Shown here: positions 24,149 to 32,587 of the stretch, one piece after another
Layout of the letters: the number at the start of each line of letters is the position of its first letter
Position numbering within the stretch: the first letter of the stretch is position 1
Source of the DNA: Arthrobacter sp. U41
GTDB lineage: Bacteria; Actinomycetota; Actinomycetes; Actinomycetales; Micrococcaceae
Direction: 5' to 3'
Assembly (NCBI RefSeq): GCF_007679325.1
Contig: NZ_VEGI01000001.1
Coordinates: forward strand, 1,674,001-1,738,000
DNA: 64,000 nt
Made by a program: the position numbers and the translations under genes
The notes under the pieces: generated by a model
What the model was told of the DNA's origin: nothing
Databases searched by the model: none
The model's input: only the letters and a program-made list of their open reading frames with translations

Positions 24149-25516
24149 ATGATGCCCGCACCGTCCCCGCAATCCCGTCTCTGGGTTAAGAATCCCCGCG
24201 GCGCCTTCACCGCCAACAGCCTCGACGCCTCCGGCGGAGTAGTGGTCAGCGGCGGCGTCATCACGGAGGTGCTCGCCGCCGGCCAGCAGCCCTCGGCCCC
24301 CTGCAACGAGGTGTTCGACGCCGGCAATCACGTCCTGCTGCCCGGCCTCATCAACACGCATCACCACTTTTACCAGACCCTCACCCGGGCGTGGGGGCCG
24401 GTGGCCAACGCGCCGCTCTTCCCCTGGCTGCAGAACCTGTATCCGGTGTGGGCGCGCCTCACACCCCGCGATTTGGAGCTGGCCACCACCGTGGCGCTCG
24501 CCGAGCTGCTCCAGTCCGGCTGCACCACCGCCGCGGACCACCACTACCTGTTTCCGGACGGTATGGAAGACGCCATCGACATCGAGGTGCGGGCGGTGCG
24601 CCGGCTCGGCATGCGCGCCACGCTCACCCGGGGATCCATGAGCCTCGGGGAGGACGACGGCGGCCTGCCGCCGCAGTCCACCGTGCAGTCACCGGACGTG
24701 ATCCTGGCGGACAGCGAACGGCTCATCGGCGAGTACCACCAGCGGGGCGACGGCGCCACGATTCAGATTGCGCTGGCCCCGTGCTCGCCGTTTTCCGTCA
24801 CCCGGGAGATCATGGCCGAAAGCGCCACCCTGGCGGAGCGGCACGATGTCCGGCTGCACACCCACCTCGCCGAGACCCTGGACGAGGAGGATTTCTGCCG
24901 GGAAATGTTCGGCCTGCGGACCGTGGACTACCTCGACAGCGTGGGCTGGCTGACCGGCCGGACCTGGCTGGGCCACGGCATCCACTTCACCGACGCCGAG
25001 ATCGCCGCGCTGGGAGCCGCGGGCACCGCCGTCGCACACTGCCCCACGTCCAACATGCGCCTGGCCTCCGGAACCGCGAGGGTGCTGGAACTGGAGGACG
25101 CCGGAGTCCCCGTGGGGCTAGGCGTGGACGGATCGGCGTCGAACGATGCCTCCAACATGATCCTGGAGGCGCGGCAGGCACTGTACCTGCAGCGGCTGCG
25201 CTACGGTGCGCAGGTCCCGGTGGAACGGGCTCTGGGCTGGGCCACGAGAGGCTCCGCCGCAGTCCTGGGCCGGCCGGACCTGGGCCAAATAGCCCCCGGG
25301 ATGCAGGCGGACCTGGCCCTTTTCACCCTCGACGAACTGCGCTTCTCCGGCAGCCACGACCCCGTCGCGGCCCTTTTGCTGTGCGCGGCTGACAGGGCGG
25401 ACCGCGTCATGGTGGGCGGAGAGTGGCGCGTGGTGGACGGCCACATTCCGGGGCTGGACATTGCCGGGCTCATTGCGGAGCACTCCGCCGCGGCGCGGAA
25501 GCTGGTGAACGGCTGA
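24149..25516 (+). CDS. 8-oxoguanine deaminase-like amidohydrolase
   Basis: A 455-residue metal amidohydrolase. GLINTHHHFYQTLTRAWG carries the HxH metal site and the FYQTLTRA stretch typical of 8-oxoguanine and related purine or triazine deaminases. HTHLAET, GHGIHF and GLGVDGSASND supply the later metal and catalytic residues. It likely deaminates an oxidised or alternative aminopurine, giving urate in the case of 8-oxoguanine, which would feed the same pathway. ATG 24149 follows AGGACACC; the frame opens 30 codons earlier without a ribosome site. It is divergent from guaD. Confidence 0.82.
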   Translation: MMPAPSPQSRLWVKNPRGAFTANSLDASGGVVVSGGVITEVLAAGQQPSAPCNEVFDAGNHVLLPGLINTHHHFYQTLTRAWGPVANAPLFPWLQNLYPVWARLTPRDLELATTVALAELLQSGCTTAADHHYLFPDGMEDAIDIEVRAVRRLGMRATLTRGSMSLGEDDGGLPPQSTVQSPDVILADSERLIGEYHQRGDGATIQIALAPCSPFSVTREIMAESATLAERHDVRLHTHLAETLDEEDFCREMFGLRTVDYLDSVGWLTGRTWLGHGIHFTDAEIAALGAAGTAVAHCPTSNMRLASGTARVLELEDAGVPVGLGVDGSASNDASNMILEARQALYLQRLRYGAQVPVERALGWATRGSAAVLGRPDLGQIAPGMQADLALFTLDELRFSGSHDPVAALLLCAADRADRVMVGGEWRVVDGHIPGLDIAGLIAEHSAAARKLVNG

Positions 25517-25580
25517 GCGGTTTCCGGCCGCGTCCGCCGGCCGCCTTCACCGGGCCCCGCTGCCGGCCGCGCCGCGGGGC

Positions 25581-25613
25581 TGGCTGCGGGTCTGGCTGCG
25601 GGTCTGGCTGCGG
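25581..25613. repeat. Short tandem repeat
   Basis: TGGCTGCGGGTC occurs twice in a row and a third, partial copy follows, immediately upstream of the LigD-like gene. No function is evident. Confidence 0.6.
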
Positions 25614-25639
25614 CATCCGATCGTTGCTAGCGTGTCGGA

Positions 25640-26884
25640 ATGAGCCCATCGAAGGCCCCGGCCGAGATCCTTAACATCGCTGGCACCGAGGTTCGGATCT
25701 CGAGTCCGGACAAAGTGGTGTTCCCCGAACCCGGGCTGACGAAGCTGGACCTGGTGCGGTACTACCTCGCCGTGGCGGATGGTGCGCTGCGCGGCGCGGG
25801 CGGCCGGCCCATGGTGCTCAAGCGCTTCCCGAAGGGAATTGACGCGGAGCCGTTCTTCCAGAAGCGCGTGCCGGAAAACCATCCGGACTTCATCGACACG
25901 GCAACCCTGCACTACGCGTCGGGGACATCCGCCGAGGAGGCCGTCATCCGGGATGCCGCGGGCCTGGCGTGGGTGGTGAACCTTGGCTGCCTGGACCTCA
26001 ACCCGCATCCGGTGCGCGCCGAGGACCTCGAGCACCCCGACGAGCTGCGGGTGGACCTGGATCCGATGCCTGGCGTCGGCTGGTCCCAGATCGTCGACGT
26101 CGCGTATGTTGCGCGGGACGTGCTCGACGACGTGGGACTCGTGGGGTGGCCGAAGACCAGCGGGTCCCGCGGGCTCCACATCCTGGTGCGCATCTCGCCG
26201 CAGTGGTCATACCGCGACGTGCGGCTTGCCGCCGAAACCTTGGCCCGCGAGGTCGAAAACCGCGCGCCGGGCCTCGCCACGGCGCGGTGGTGGAAGGAGG
26301 AGCGCGGCGAGAGTGTGTTCGTCGACTTCAACCAGAACGCCAAGGACCGCACCGTGGCCTCGGCGTACTCGATCCGGCCCTTGCCCGACGCCCGGGTCTC
26401 GACGCCGCTCTCATGGGACGAGGTCCGCTCCGCGCGGCCGGAACTGTTCACGGTGCTAACGGTGCCCCGGCGCTTCGCGGACGGGGGCGACCCCCACGCC
26501 GGCATCGACGGCGCGGTGGGCTCACTCGATAGACTCCTCGCCTTGGCATCAGAGCTCGGCCCCGCCGACAAACCCCCGCGCGGTGTCGACGGTTCCGGCC
26601 GCCGGCAGTCGGTGATGCCGCTCATTGAGGTGGCCCGCACCAGGACCAAGCCCGAGGCACTCACGGCGCTGGAGGAGTGGAAGACCCGGCACGCGGACAT
26701 CGTCCCGGCCCTGCACCCCGCCGACGTGCTGGTCGACGGAATGCGCGGATCAAGCTCGCTCTGGTACAGGGTGCGGGTGAACCTGCAGCATGTTCCCGAG
26801 GCGGAGCGCCCTCCGCAGGAGGAGCTCATCGCCGATTACGACCCCTGGGCCGGCAGGGAGTGGCCGGGGCGCCCGGCGTCCTGA
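25640..26884 (+). CDS. LigD-type polymerase-domain protein (non-homologous end joining family)
   Basis: A 414-residue stand-alone primase-polymerase domain. LVRYYLAVADG, FPKGIDAEPFFQKRVPENHP in part, ELRVDLDPMPGVGW with the metal-binding Asp pair, and KTSGSRGLHILVRI are diagnostic of the polymerase domain of LigD. No ligase or nuclease domain is attached; the last 100 residues (after about 300) are an extension. Such proteins add nucleotides at DNA breaks; the partner Ku and ligase are not in the window. A TAGCGT hexamer exactly 6 nt before the ATG indicates a leaderless mRNA. Confidence 0.85.
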   Translation: MSPSKAPAEILNIAGTEVRISSPDKVVFPEPGLTKLDLVRYYLAVADGALRGAGGRPMVLKRFPKGIDAEPFFQKRVPENHPDFIDTATLHYASGTSAEEAVIRDAAGLAWVVNLGCLDLNPHPVRAEDLEHPDELRVDLDPMPGVGWSQIVDVAYVARDVLDDVGLVGWPKTSGSRGLHILVRISPQWSYRDVRLAAETLAREVENRAPGLATARWWKEERGESVFVDFNQNAKDRTVASAYSIRPLPDARVSTPLSWDEVRSARPELFTVLTVPRRFADGGDPHAGIDGAVGSLDRLLALASELGPADKPPRGVDGSGRRQSVMPLIEVARTRTKPEALTALEEWKTRHADIVPALHPADVLVDGMRGSSSLWYRVRVNLQHVPEAERPPQEELIADYDPWAGREWPGRPAS

Positions 26885-26936
26885 CACCGGCCGCCCGTCG
26901 AGGCGCACCCCTCGGGTGAGGCGCACCCCCTGGGCG

Positions 26937-27104
26937 TCAGCGTCCAAACAACGGGAGCGCGCGCAGCCAGCGGGAGATTCCCCGGCCGGCGCGGTCGCAG
27001 TCGGCCGGAATGTAAAAGTCCGGATCCGTGGCGCCGAACGGCAGGTACAGCTCCTGGCCGGGTGCCGGAAAGTCAGCGACGTTGTTCTGATCCTGCGGGT
27101 CCAT
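26937..27104 (-). CDS. Small protein of unknown function (55 aa)
   Basis: A short frame starting with ATG after a very strong GAGGAGGAAC ribosome site. The product begins MDPQDQNNVADFPAPG, has an aromatic-acidic centre (ELYLPFGATDPDFYIP) and a basic end (WLRALPLFGR), with one Cys. The frame has high third-position GC. I do not recognise it. It converges on the polymerase-domain gene and is divergent from the urate oxidase leader. Confidence 0.55.
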   Translation of the reverse strand: MDPQDQNNVADFPAPGQELYLPFGATDPDFYIPADCDRAGRGISRWLRALPLFGR

Positions 27105-27262
27105 CTGTTCCTCCTCGTTCTTGCTTTGTTCCGTACTGTTTCCGTACTTCGGAAAATATTTATTGTCTTGTGGAAACTGTAAAGCGCTGCCCCGCGCCCG
27201 TCAAGACCCTGCACCGGCGCCTCGGACCCCATCCGGTCACAATCGGAAAGTTGGGATTGTGA

Positions 27263-27291
27263 TGTACACCACCGCCGGACTGGGCTAACCT
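27263..27291 (+). promoter_or_regulatory. Candidate promoter of the urate oxidase leader RNA
   Basis: TGTACA (27263-27268), 17-bp spacer, TAACCT (27286-27291). Transcription would begin near 27298. Confidence 0.5.
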
Positions 27292-27297
27292 TGAAGG

Positions 27298-27381
27298 TAA
27301 TTCGTGGCCCAGGTCACGTAACCTGGGAGCAGCAGGCAGGGTTGTAATGAGCTGGCGTCAACTGACGTCGGCTCTTTTTTT
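27298..27381 (+). ncRNA. Candidate leader or small RNA ending at an intrinsic terminator before urate oxidase
   Basis: About 84 nt from the predicted start. It contains a perfect hairpin, CCCAGGT/ACCTGGG with a 6-nt loop (27308-27327), a 21-nt linker, and a terminator. The terminator stands 93 nt upstream of the uox start and is not placed to end any upstream gene on this strand that I can see, because the polymerase-domain gene ends over 400 nt before. It is therefore either an attenuator in the uox leader or an independent small RNA. I do not recognise the class. Confidence 0.5.
27349..27381 (+). terminator. Intrinsic terminator or attenuator upstream of urate oxidase
   Basis: An 11-bp stem with all positions paired, two of them wobble (27349-27359 with 27364-27374), a 4-nt AACT loop and then seven consecutive T. 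This is the most canonical terminator in the window. Confidence 0.85.
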
Positions 27382-27443
27382 GTGGGCCGGCGGTGAAAGA
27401 AACGAACGCGAAACGCGTACGAAATTTCTATGTGGGAGTTTTA

Positions 27444-27458
27444 TTCCACATACCGGAA
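27444..27458. promoter_or_regulatory. AllR-like operator upstream of urate oxidase
   Basis: TTCCACATACCGGAA fits TTCCA-N5-CGGAA. It lies 15 bp before the uox start codon. Its left part is also the right arm of a TATGTGG/CCACATA inverted repeat (27429-27452). Confidence 0.6.
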
Positions 27459-27473
27459 GTTGGGAACCACACC

Positions 27474-28382
27474 ATGAACAACAAGATCGTCCTCGGACAG
27501 AACCAGTACGGTAAGGCCGAAGTCCGCGTCGTCAAGATCACCCGCGACACCGAGCGGCACGAGATCGAAGACCTCAACGTCACCTCGCAGCTCCGCGGCG
27601 ACTTTGCGGCTGCCCACCTGGAAGGCGACAACAGCCACGTGGTGGCCACGGACACGCAGAAGAACACCATCTACGCCTTCGCCCGGGAGGGCGTCGGCTC
27701 CCCGGAGGCCTTCCTGCTCCGGCTCGGCGACCACTTCACGTCCAGCTTCGACTGGGTGACCGGCGGCCGCTGGGAGGCCGAGGCGTACAGCTGGGACCGC
27801 ATCCAGGCCCACGGCGCGGCCCACGACCACTCCTTCGTGCGCAACGGCCAGGAAGTCCGGACCGCAGTGCTGGTCCGCGACGGCGCTGACCGGCATCTCA
27901 TCTCCGGGCTCAAGGACCTGACCGTCCTCAAGTCCACGCAGTCAGGCTTCGTCGGCTACCCGCGGGACAAATACACCACCCTGCCGGAGACCACCGACCG
28001 CATCCTCGCCACGGACGTCTCCGCCCGCTGGCGCTACAACCCCGGCACCGATTTCAGCGCCCTCGATTTCAACAAGAACTACGACGACGTCAAGGCCCTC
28101 CTGCTGGAGGGTTTCACCGAAAAGTACTCCCACGCCCTGCAGCAGACCCTGTTCGACATGGGCACCAAGGTCCTCGAGGCACACAGCGAGATCGACGAAA
28201 TCAAGTTCTCGATGCCCAACAAGCACCACTTCCTGGTGGACCTCTCGCCGTTTGGCCTCGACAACCCCAACGAGGTCTTCTTCGCCGCTGACCGCCCGTA
28301 CGGCCTGATCGAGGCAACGGTCCAGCGCGAAGACGCAGCACCGGCCGACGCCGCCTGGTCCGGCATCGCCGGATTCTGCTAG
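27474..28382 (+). CDS. uox: Urate oxidase (uricase)
   Basis: Oxidises urate to 5-hydroxyisourate with O2 and no cofactor. The 302-residue protein starts MNNKIVLGQNQYGKAEVR, where Lys14 is the catalytic lysine. ATDTQKNTIY carries the Thr-Asp pair, and PNKHHFLVDLSPFGL near the C-terminus has the catalytic His. ATG 27474 matches the family N-terminus; the frame opens earlier, through the operator. The next steps, uraH and uraD, are encoded at 2438-3273. A 16-bp hairpin follows, and the urate/xanthine permease is next. Confidence 0.96.
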   Translation: MNNKIVLGQNQYGKAEVRVVKITRDTERHEIEDLNVTSQLRGDFAAAHLEGDNSHVVATDTQKNTIYAFAREGVGSPEAFLLRLGDHFTSSFDWVTGGRWEAEAYSWDRIQAHGAAHDHSFVRNGQEVRTAVLVRDGADRHLISGLKDLTVLKSTQSGFVGYPRDKYTTLPETTDRILATDVSARWRYNPGTDFSALDFNKNYDDVKALLLEGFTEKYSHALQQTLFDMGTKVLEAHSEIDEIKFSMPNKHHFLVDLSPFGLDNPNEVFFAADRPYGLIEATVQREDAAPADAAWSGIAGFC

Positions 28383-28408
28383 GAAACCCCCGACCGTCTC
28401 ACAACGCC

Positions 28409-28456
28409 GCGGCCTGTTCCGGGGCCAGCCCCAGCGCCGCCCCCGGAACAGGCCGC
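28409..28456 (+). terminator. Large hairpin between urate oxidase and the permease
   Basis: A perfect 16-bp stem (28409-28424 with 28441-28456) with a 16-nt GC-rich loop. No T tract follows, so it may attenuate, terminate with a factor or stabilise the upstream message. Confidence 0.6.
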
Positions 28457-28537
28457 CAGTACCCCACCAAGCCACATCTGTTAGCCAGACACTGTTAGCC
28501 AGACAAAGACGTCTGCCATGAACCAAGAAAGTCTGCC

Positions 28538-30043
28538 ATGACCATGAAAAAGAAGCCGTCAGCGCTCAAGTCCCGCGCCGGCCGCACCCAATCCGACCGG
28601 CCCGAAGACGAACGCCTCCCGATCGGCAGCACCTTCGCCTACGGCCTCCAGCACGTCCTGACGATGTACGGCGGCATCATCGCACCCCCGCTGATCATTG
28701 GCGCGGCGGCCGGAATGCCCTCCGAGGAGATCGGCCTCCTGATCGCGGCCTGCCTCTTTGTGGGCGGCCTCGCCACCATTCTCCAGACCATCGGCATCCC
28801 CTTCTTCGGCTCCCGGCTTCCCCTGGTCCAGGGCGTCTCGTTCGCGGGCGTCTCCACCATGGTGGCGATCGTGGATGAGGGCGGCGGGATCCAGTCCGTG
28901 TTCGGTTCGGTGATTGCCGCGTCGCTGATCGGCCTGCTCATCACACCGCTGTTCTCCAAGATCATCCGCTTCTTCCCGCCGGTGGTCACGGGAACGGTCA
29001 TTACCGTCATCGGCCTGACCCTGATGCCCGTGGCCGCGAACTGGGCCATGGGCGGCAACAAGGCCGCGCCCAACTACGGTTCCGTGGCCAATATCGGGCT
29101 CGCGGCGGTCACCATGGCCATCGTGCTGCTGTTGAGCAAGGTGGGAAGCGCCACCATCTCGCGGCTCTCCATCCTCCTGGCCATGGTGCTGGGCACGGTC
29201 ATCGCCTTTATTGCCGGCATGACGGACTTCTCCAAGGTTTCGCAGGGCCCGATCGTGGCGTTCCCCACCCCGTTGGCCTTCGGGCCGCCCACGTTCCACG
29301 TGGCGGCCATCATCTCGATGCTGATCGTGATCCTGGTGACCCTGACGGAGACCTCCGCGGACATCATTGCCGTGGGTGAAATCGTGGGCACCAAGGTGGA
29401 CTCCAAGCGCATCGGCGACGGCCTGCGGGCGGACATGCTCTCCAGCGCCATCTCCCCGCTGTTCAACTCCTTCACCCAGAGCGCCTTCGCCCAGAACGTG
29501 GGACTCGTCGCCATCACGGGGGTCAAGAGCCGCTTCGTGGTCAGCGCCGGCGGCGCCATCCTGGTGATCCTGGGCCTCCTTCCGGTCCTGGGCCGGGTGG
29601 TGGCCGCGGTGCCCACACCGGTACTGGGCGGCGCCGGCGTCGTACTCTTCGGCACGGTGGCCGCCAGCGGCATCCGGACGCTGGCGAAGGTGGAGTACAA
29701 GAACAACATGAACCTGGTCATCGTGGCCGCGTCGATCGGCTTCGGGATGATCCCGATCGCCGCCCCGACCTTCTACGACCAGTTCCCGTCCTGGTTCGCC
29801 ACCATCTTCCACTCCGGCATCAGCTCGGCGGCCGTGATGGCCATCCTGCTGAACCTGCTCTTCAACCACCTCAAGGCGGGCAACTCGGAGAACCAGTCCG
29901 TTTTCGTGGCGGGGACCGAACGAATCGTGAAGGAACAGGACCTCAAATGCCTGGCCGACGGCGACCGCTTCGAGGGCGGCAAGCTGATCGACTGCGACGG
30001 CAAGGAAGTCCCCGTGGAGTCGGCGTCGAAATCCGAGCACTGA
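28538..30043 (+). CDS. NCS2-family xanthine/urate permease
   Basis: A 501-residue nucleobase:cation symporter-2 protein with about 12-14 helices. FAYGLQHVLTMYGGIIAPP, PLVQGVSFAGVSTM, the signature TETSADIIAVGEIVG and QNVGLVAITGVKSR place it with xanthine and uric acid carriers rather than uracil carriers. It probably brings urate or xanthine to the oxidase encoded just upstream. The start lies in ATGA, which also ends a 7-codon upstream frame (ATG at 28518), and a 13-bp direct duplication precedes it. Its C-terminal 70 residues are cytosolic and polar. Confidence 0.92.
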   Translation: MTMKKKPSALKSRAGRTQSDRPEDERLPIGSTFAYGLQHVLTMYGGIIAPPLIIGAAAGMPSEEIGLLIAACLFVGGLATILQTIGIPFFGSRLPLVQGVSFAGVSTMVAIVDEGGGIQSVFGSVIAASLIGLLITPLFSKIIRFFPPVVTGTVITVIGLTLMPVAANWAMGGNKAAPNYGSVANIGLAAVTMAIVLLLSKVGSATISRLSILLAMVLGTVIAFIAGMTDFSKVSQGPIVAFPTPLAFGPPTFHVAAIISMLIVILVTLTETSADIIAVGEIVGTKVDSKRIGDGLRADMLSSAISPLFNSFTQSAFAQNVGLVAITGVKSRFVVSAGGAILVILGLLPVLGRVVAAVPTPVLGGAGVVLFGTVAASGIRTLAKVEYKNNMNLVIVAASIGFGMIPIAAPTFYDQFPSWFATIFHSGISSAAVMAILLNLLFNHLKAGNSENQSVFVAGTERIVKEQDLKCLADGDRFEGGKLIDCDGKEVPVESASKSEH

Positions 30044-30067
30044 CAGCCGGCGGCACCACCGTGATGA

Positions 30068-30109
30068 GCGCAGCGGCCCCTTTCCCGACAGGAAAAGGGG
30101 CCGCTGCGC
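30068..30109. terminator. Bidirectional terminator between the permease and allR
   Basis: A stem of about 18 bp (one bulged A) between 30068-30085 and 30091-30109 with a 5-nt loop. TTT and AAAA lie inside the arms. It separates the converging permease and allR genes. Confidence 0.8.
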
Positions 30110-30141
30110 GGCCGCGCGGGCCGCAGGTTCAACGCCGGGGG

Positions 30142-30897
30142 TCAGGCCTTGTTCAGGTCCTGCGAAATCGCCAGGGCGGCCTCGCGCAGCAGCGGCACGG
30201 CCCGTGCGGCGAACGCCTCGTCCACCCGGGACACGGGGCCGGAGACGGAAATCGCCGCCGGGGTGGGCGCATTGGGGATGGCGATCGCGAAGCAGCGGAC
30301 GCCCAGCTCCTGCTCCTCCTCGTCGATGGAGTAGCCGCGGTCCCGGATCAGCTTCAAGTCCGCAAACAGGGACTCGACGTCGCCGATGCTCTTTGGCGTG
30401 GGGGTGGGCATGCCCTTGCGGGTGACGATGCCGCGCACCGTCTCGTCATCCAGCTGGGCCAGGATGGCCTTGCCCATGCCGGTGGCGTGCATAAAGCCGC
30501 GGCGGCCCACCTCGGTGATCATCCGCATCGAGTGCAGGGACGGGACCTGGGCCACGTACATCACCATGTCCGAGTCCAGCACCGCCATGTTGGCTGTTTC
30601 CCCGAGCCGCTCCACCAGCGACTGAAGCTCCGGCCGGGCCAGCGCTCCCAGCTGTTTGTTGGCGGCCTCGCCCAGGCGTATCAGACGCGGGCCCAGCGCA
30701 TAGCGGCGGTTCGGCAGCTGCCGGATGTAGCCCAGCGTGACCAGCGTGCGGAGCAGCCGGTGGATGGTGGGCAGCGGCAGGTCGGTGGAGGAAGAAAGTT
30801 CACTGAGGGTGACGTCGCCGCCGGCATCAGTGATCAGTTCCAGAAGATCGAAAACGCGTTCAACGGACTGCACGCCTCCGGGGGCTTTTTCCGCCAT
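30142..30897 (-). CDS. allR: IclR-family repressor, AllR-like
   Basis: A 251-residue regulator. An N-terminal winged helix (residues about 8-70, with GGVQSVERVFDLLELI and LPLPTIHRLLRTLVTLGYI) precedes an IclR effector domain with ATGMGKAILAQL and GYSIDEEEQELGVRCFA, typical of allantoin/glyoxylate-responsive members. ATG 30897 follows AGGAG. It is divergent from the malic enzyme and malate synthase genes and sits among glyoxylate and allantoin genes. It most likely binds the TTCCA-N5-CGGAA sites and is released by allantoate or glyoxylate. The ligand is inferred from the family. Confidence 0.88.
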   Translation of the reverse strand: MAEKAPGGVQSVERVFDLLELITDAGGDVTLSELSSSTDLPLPTIHRLLRTLVTLGYIRQLPNRRYALGPRLIRLGEAANKQLGALARPELQSLVERLGETANMAVLDSDMVMYVAQVPSLHSMRMITEVGRRGFMHATGMGKAILAQLDDETVRGIVTRKGMPTPTPKSIGDVESLFADLKLIRDRGYSIDEEEQELGVRCFAIAIPNAPTPAAISVSGPVSRVDEAFAARAVPLLREAALAISQDLNKA

Positions 30898-31029
30898 GGC
30901 TTGGGTCTCCTGAGAGTTCGCTTGCGACAACTTTTATCCGCATCGTGAAAAAAGTGCTTAGTAGACCCAAGATACAGCACCGCCCGCCCGCCGTCGACGC
31001 CGCGTCCGCGTCACATTCGGGGCTTGTAT

Positions 31030-31065
31030 TTCCACAAAGTAGATAATAATATCCATAATACGAAA
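31030..31065. promoter_or_regulatory. Paired degenerate AllR-like sites before the malic enzyme gene
   Basis: TTCCACAAAGTAGAT (31030-31044) and ATCCATAATACGAAA (31051-31065) each resemble TTCCA-N5-CGGAA and start 21 bp apart, two helical turns. The same 21-bp offset occurs before hyi. They lie in the 218-bp region shared with allR, so could also mediate autoregulation. Confidence 0.5.
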
Positions 31066-31115
31066 TAAGTGATTGCAGCGAGTGCCCGTCCGCGGGCCGA
31101 CTAGGAGGAAATTCA

Positions 31116-32528
31116 ATGGCGAATCCGAGCCCCGGAAATTCGATCACCCTGCGCGTGGAGGCACCGTCCAGCTTCACCGCCACGTCCGAGCTGGCCGCCG
31201 CCGTCGGCGCCGCCGGAGCCGCGATCACCGCCCTGGACGTCACCGAATCCCACCACGAGACCCTGGTGGTCGACGTCACCTGCAACACCACGGACGACGA
31301 CCACGCGGCGCGCGTCAAGGACGCGCTCAACGCGCTCGACGGCGTCACCGTCCGCAACGTCTCCGACCGCACCTTCCTGATGCACCTTGGCGGCAAGCTG
31401 GAGGTTGTTCCGAAGGTCGCGCTGCGGAACCGCGACGATCTCTCCCGCGCCTACACCCCCGGGGTGGCGCGCGTCTGCCTGGCCATCGCGGAAAACCCCG
31501 AGGCCGCCCGCAACCTGACCATCAAACGCAACACGATCGCCGTCGTGACCGACGGGTCCGCCGTCCTGGGCCTCGGCAACATCGGCCCGGCCGCCGCGCT
31601 GCCCGTGATGGAAGGCAAGGCGGCACTGTTTAAGCAGTTCGCCAACGTCGACGCCTGGCCGGTCTGCCTGGACACCCAGGACACCGAGGAGATCATCAGC
31701 ATCGTCAAGGCCCTCGCCCCGGTCTACGGCGGCGTCAACCTCGAGGACATCGCCGCGCCGCGCTGCTTCGAGATCGAAAACCGGCTCCGCGAGGAGCTCG
31801 ACATCCCGGTCTTCCACGACGACCAGCACGGCACCGCCATCGTTACGCTGGCGGCCCTCGCCAACGCCCTGCGCGTTGTGGACAAGAAGCTCCCCGACGT
31901 CCGGATCGTGGTGTCGGGTGTCGGCGCGGCCGGCTCCGCCATCATCCAGCTGCTCAAGGCGCAGGGCGCGCGCAACATCATCGCCGCCGGCCGCTCAGGA
32001 GCGATCCACTTCGGCGAACAGTACGACGACGAGCACCGCACCTGGATTGCCGAGAACACCAACGAACAGGGCTTCTCCGGCACGCTGCACGAGGCCCTCA
32101 GGGGAGCCGACGTCTTCATCGGCGTCAGCGCACCGCACGTGATCGGCGAGGAGCAGGTGGCTTCCATGGCCAAGGACGCTATTGTGTTCGCCATGGCCAA
32201 CCCCACGCCGGAAATCGACCCCGTGGTCGCGTCACGGCACGCCGCCGTGGTGGCCACCGGCCGCAGCGACTTCCCCAACCAGATCAACAACGTCCTGGCA
32301 TTCCCCGGATTCTTCCGCGGCCTGCTGGACGCCGGGGCGTCGGACATCACCCCCCAGATGCTCGTGGCCGCCGCCGAGGCGATCGCGAACCGGGTGGCTG
32401 ACGACGAGCTCAACGCCAGTTACATCATTCCCAGCGTCTTCGACCCCCACGTGGCCTCCGATGTCGCCGCCGCCGTTTCCGCCGCCGCCCACGCTGCGGC
32501 CCCGGCCGCAGCCCTCTCCCACGCCTGA
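31116..32528 (+). CDS. NAD(P)-dependent malic enzyme with N-terminal ACT-like domain
   Basis: Oxidatively decarboxylates malate to pyruvate. The 470-residue protein has an ACT-like regulatory part (residues about 8-80, [20 protein letters not shown]) and then the malic enzyme core: [38 protein letters not shown] in two parts with the catalytic Lys, [13 protein letters not shown] with metal ligands, [11 protein letters not shown] for the cofactor, and [14 protein letters not shown] strong AGGAGGAA site precedes the ATG. It is followed 59 nt later by malate synthase, so the pair converts glyoxylate plus acetyl-CoA to pyruvate. Confidence 0.93.
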   Translation: MANPSPGNSITLRVEAPSSFTATSELAAAVGAAGAAITALDVTESHHETLVVDVTCNTTDDDHAARVKDALNALDGVTVRNVSDRTFLMHLGGKLEVVPKVALRNRDDLSRAYTPGVARVCLAIAENPEAARNLTIKRNTIAVVTDGSAVLGLGNIGPAAALPVMEGKAALFKQFANVDAWPVCLDTQDTEEIISIVKALAPVYGGVNLEDIAAPRCFEIENRLREELDIPVFHDDQHGTAIVTLAALANALRVVDKKLPDVRIVVSGVGAAGSAIIQLLKAQGARNIIAAGRSGAIHFGEQYDDEHRTWIAENTNEQGFSGTLHEALRGADVFIGVSAPHVIGEEQVASMAKDAIVFAMANPTPEIDPVVASRHAAVVATGRSDFPNQINNVLAFPGFFRGLLDAGASDITPQMLVAAAEAIANRVADDELNASYIIPSVFDPHVASDVAAAVSAAAHAAAPAAALSHA

Positions 32529-32587
32529 TCCGCCGCCTGACCAAGCGCCTGATTCACCGCCTGACTCACCGAACAGGAAGGACCACA

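Noticed and set aside
25517..25639. Minisatellite upstream of the LigD-like gene as an origin or regulatory array
   Set aside because: Only 2.7 copies of a 12-bp GC-rich unit and no DnaA boxes or AT-rich segment; listed merely as a short repeat.
27305..27381. Possible signal recognition particle RNA
   Set aside because: CAGGTCA and GGAGCAGC blocks recall the SRP core, but the required GGAA tetraloop region between them is absent and the fold differs.
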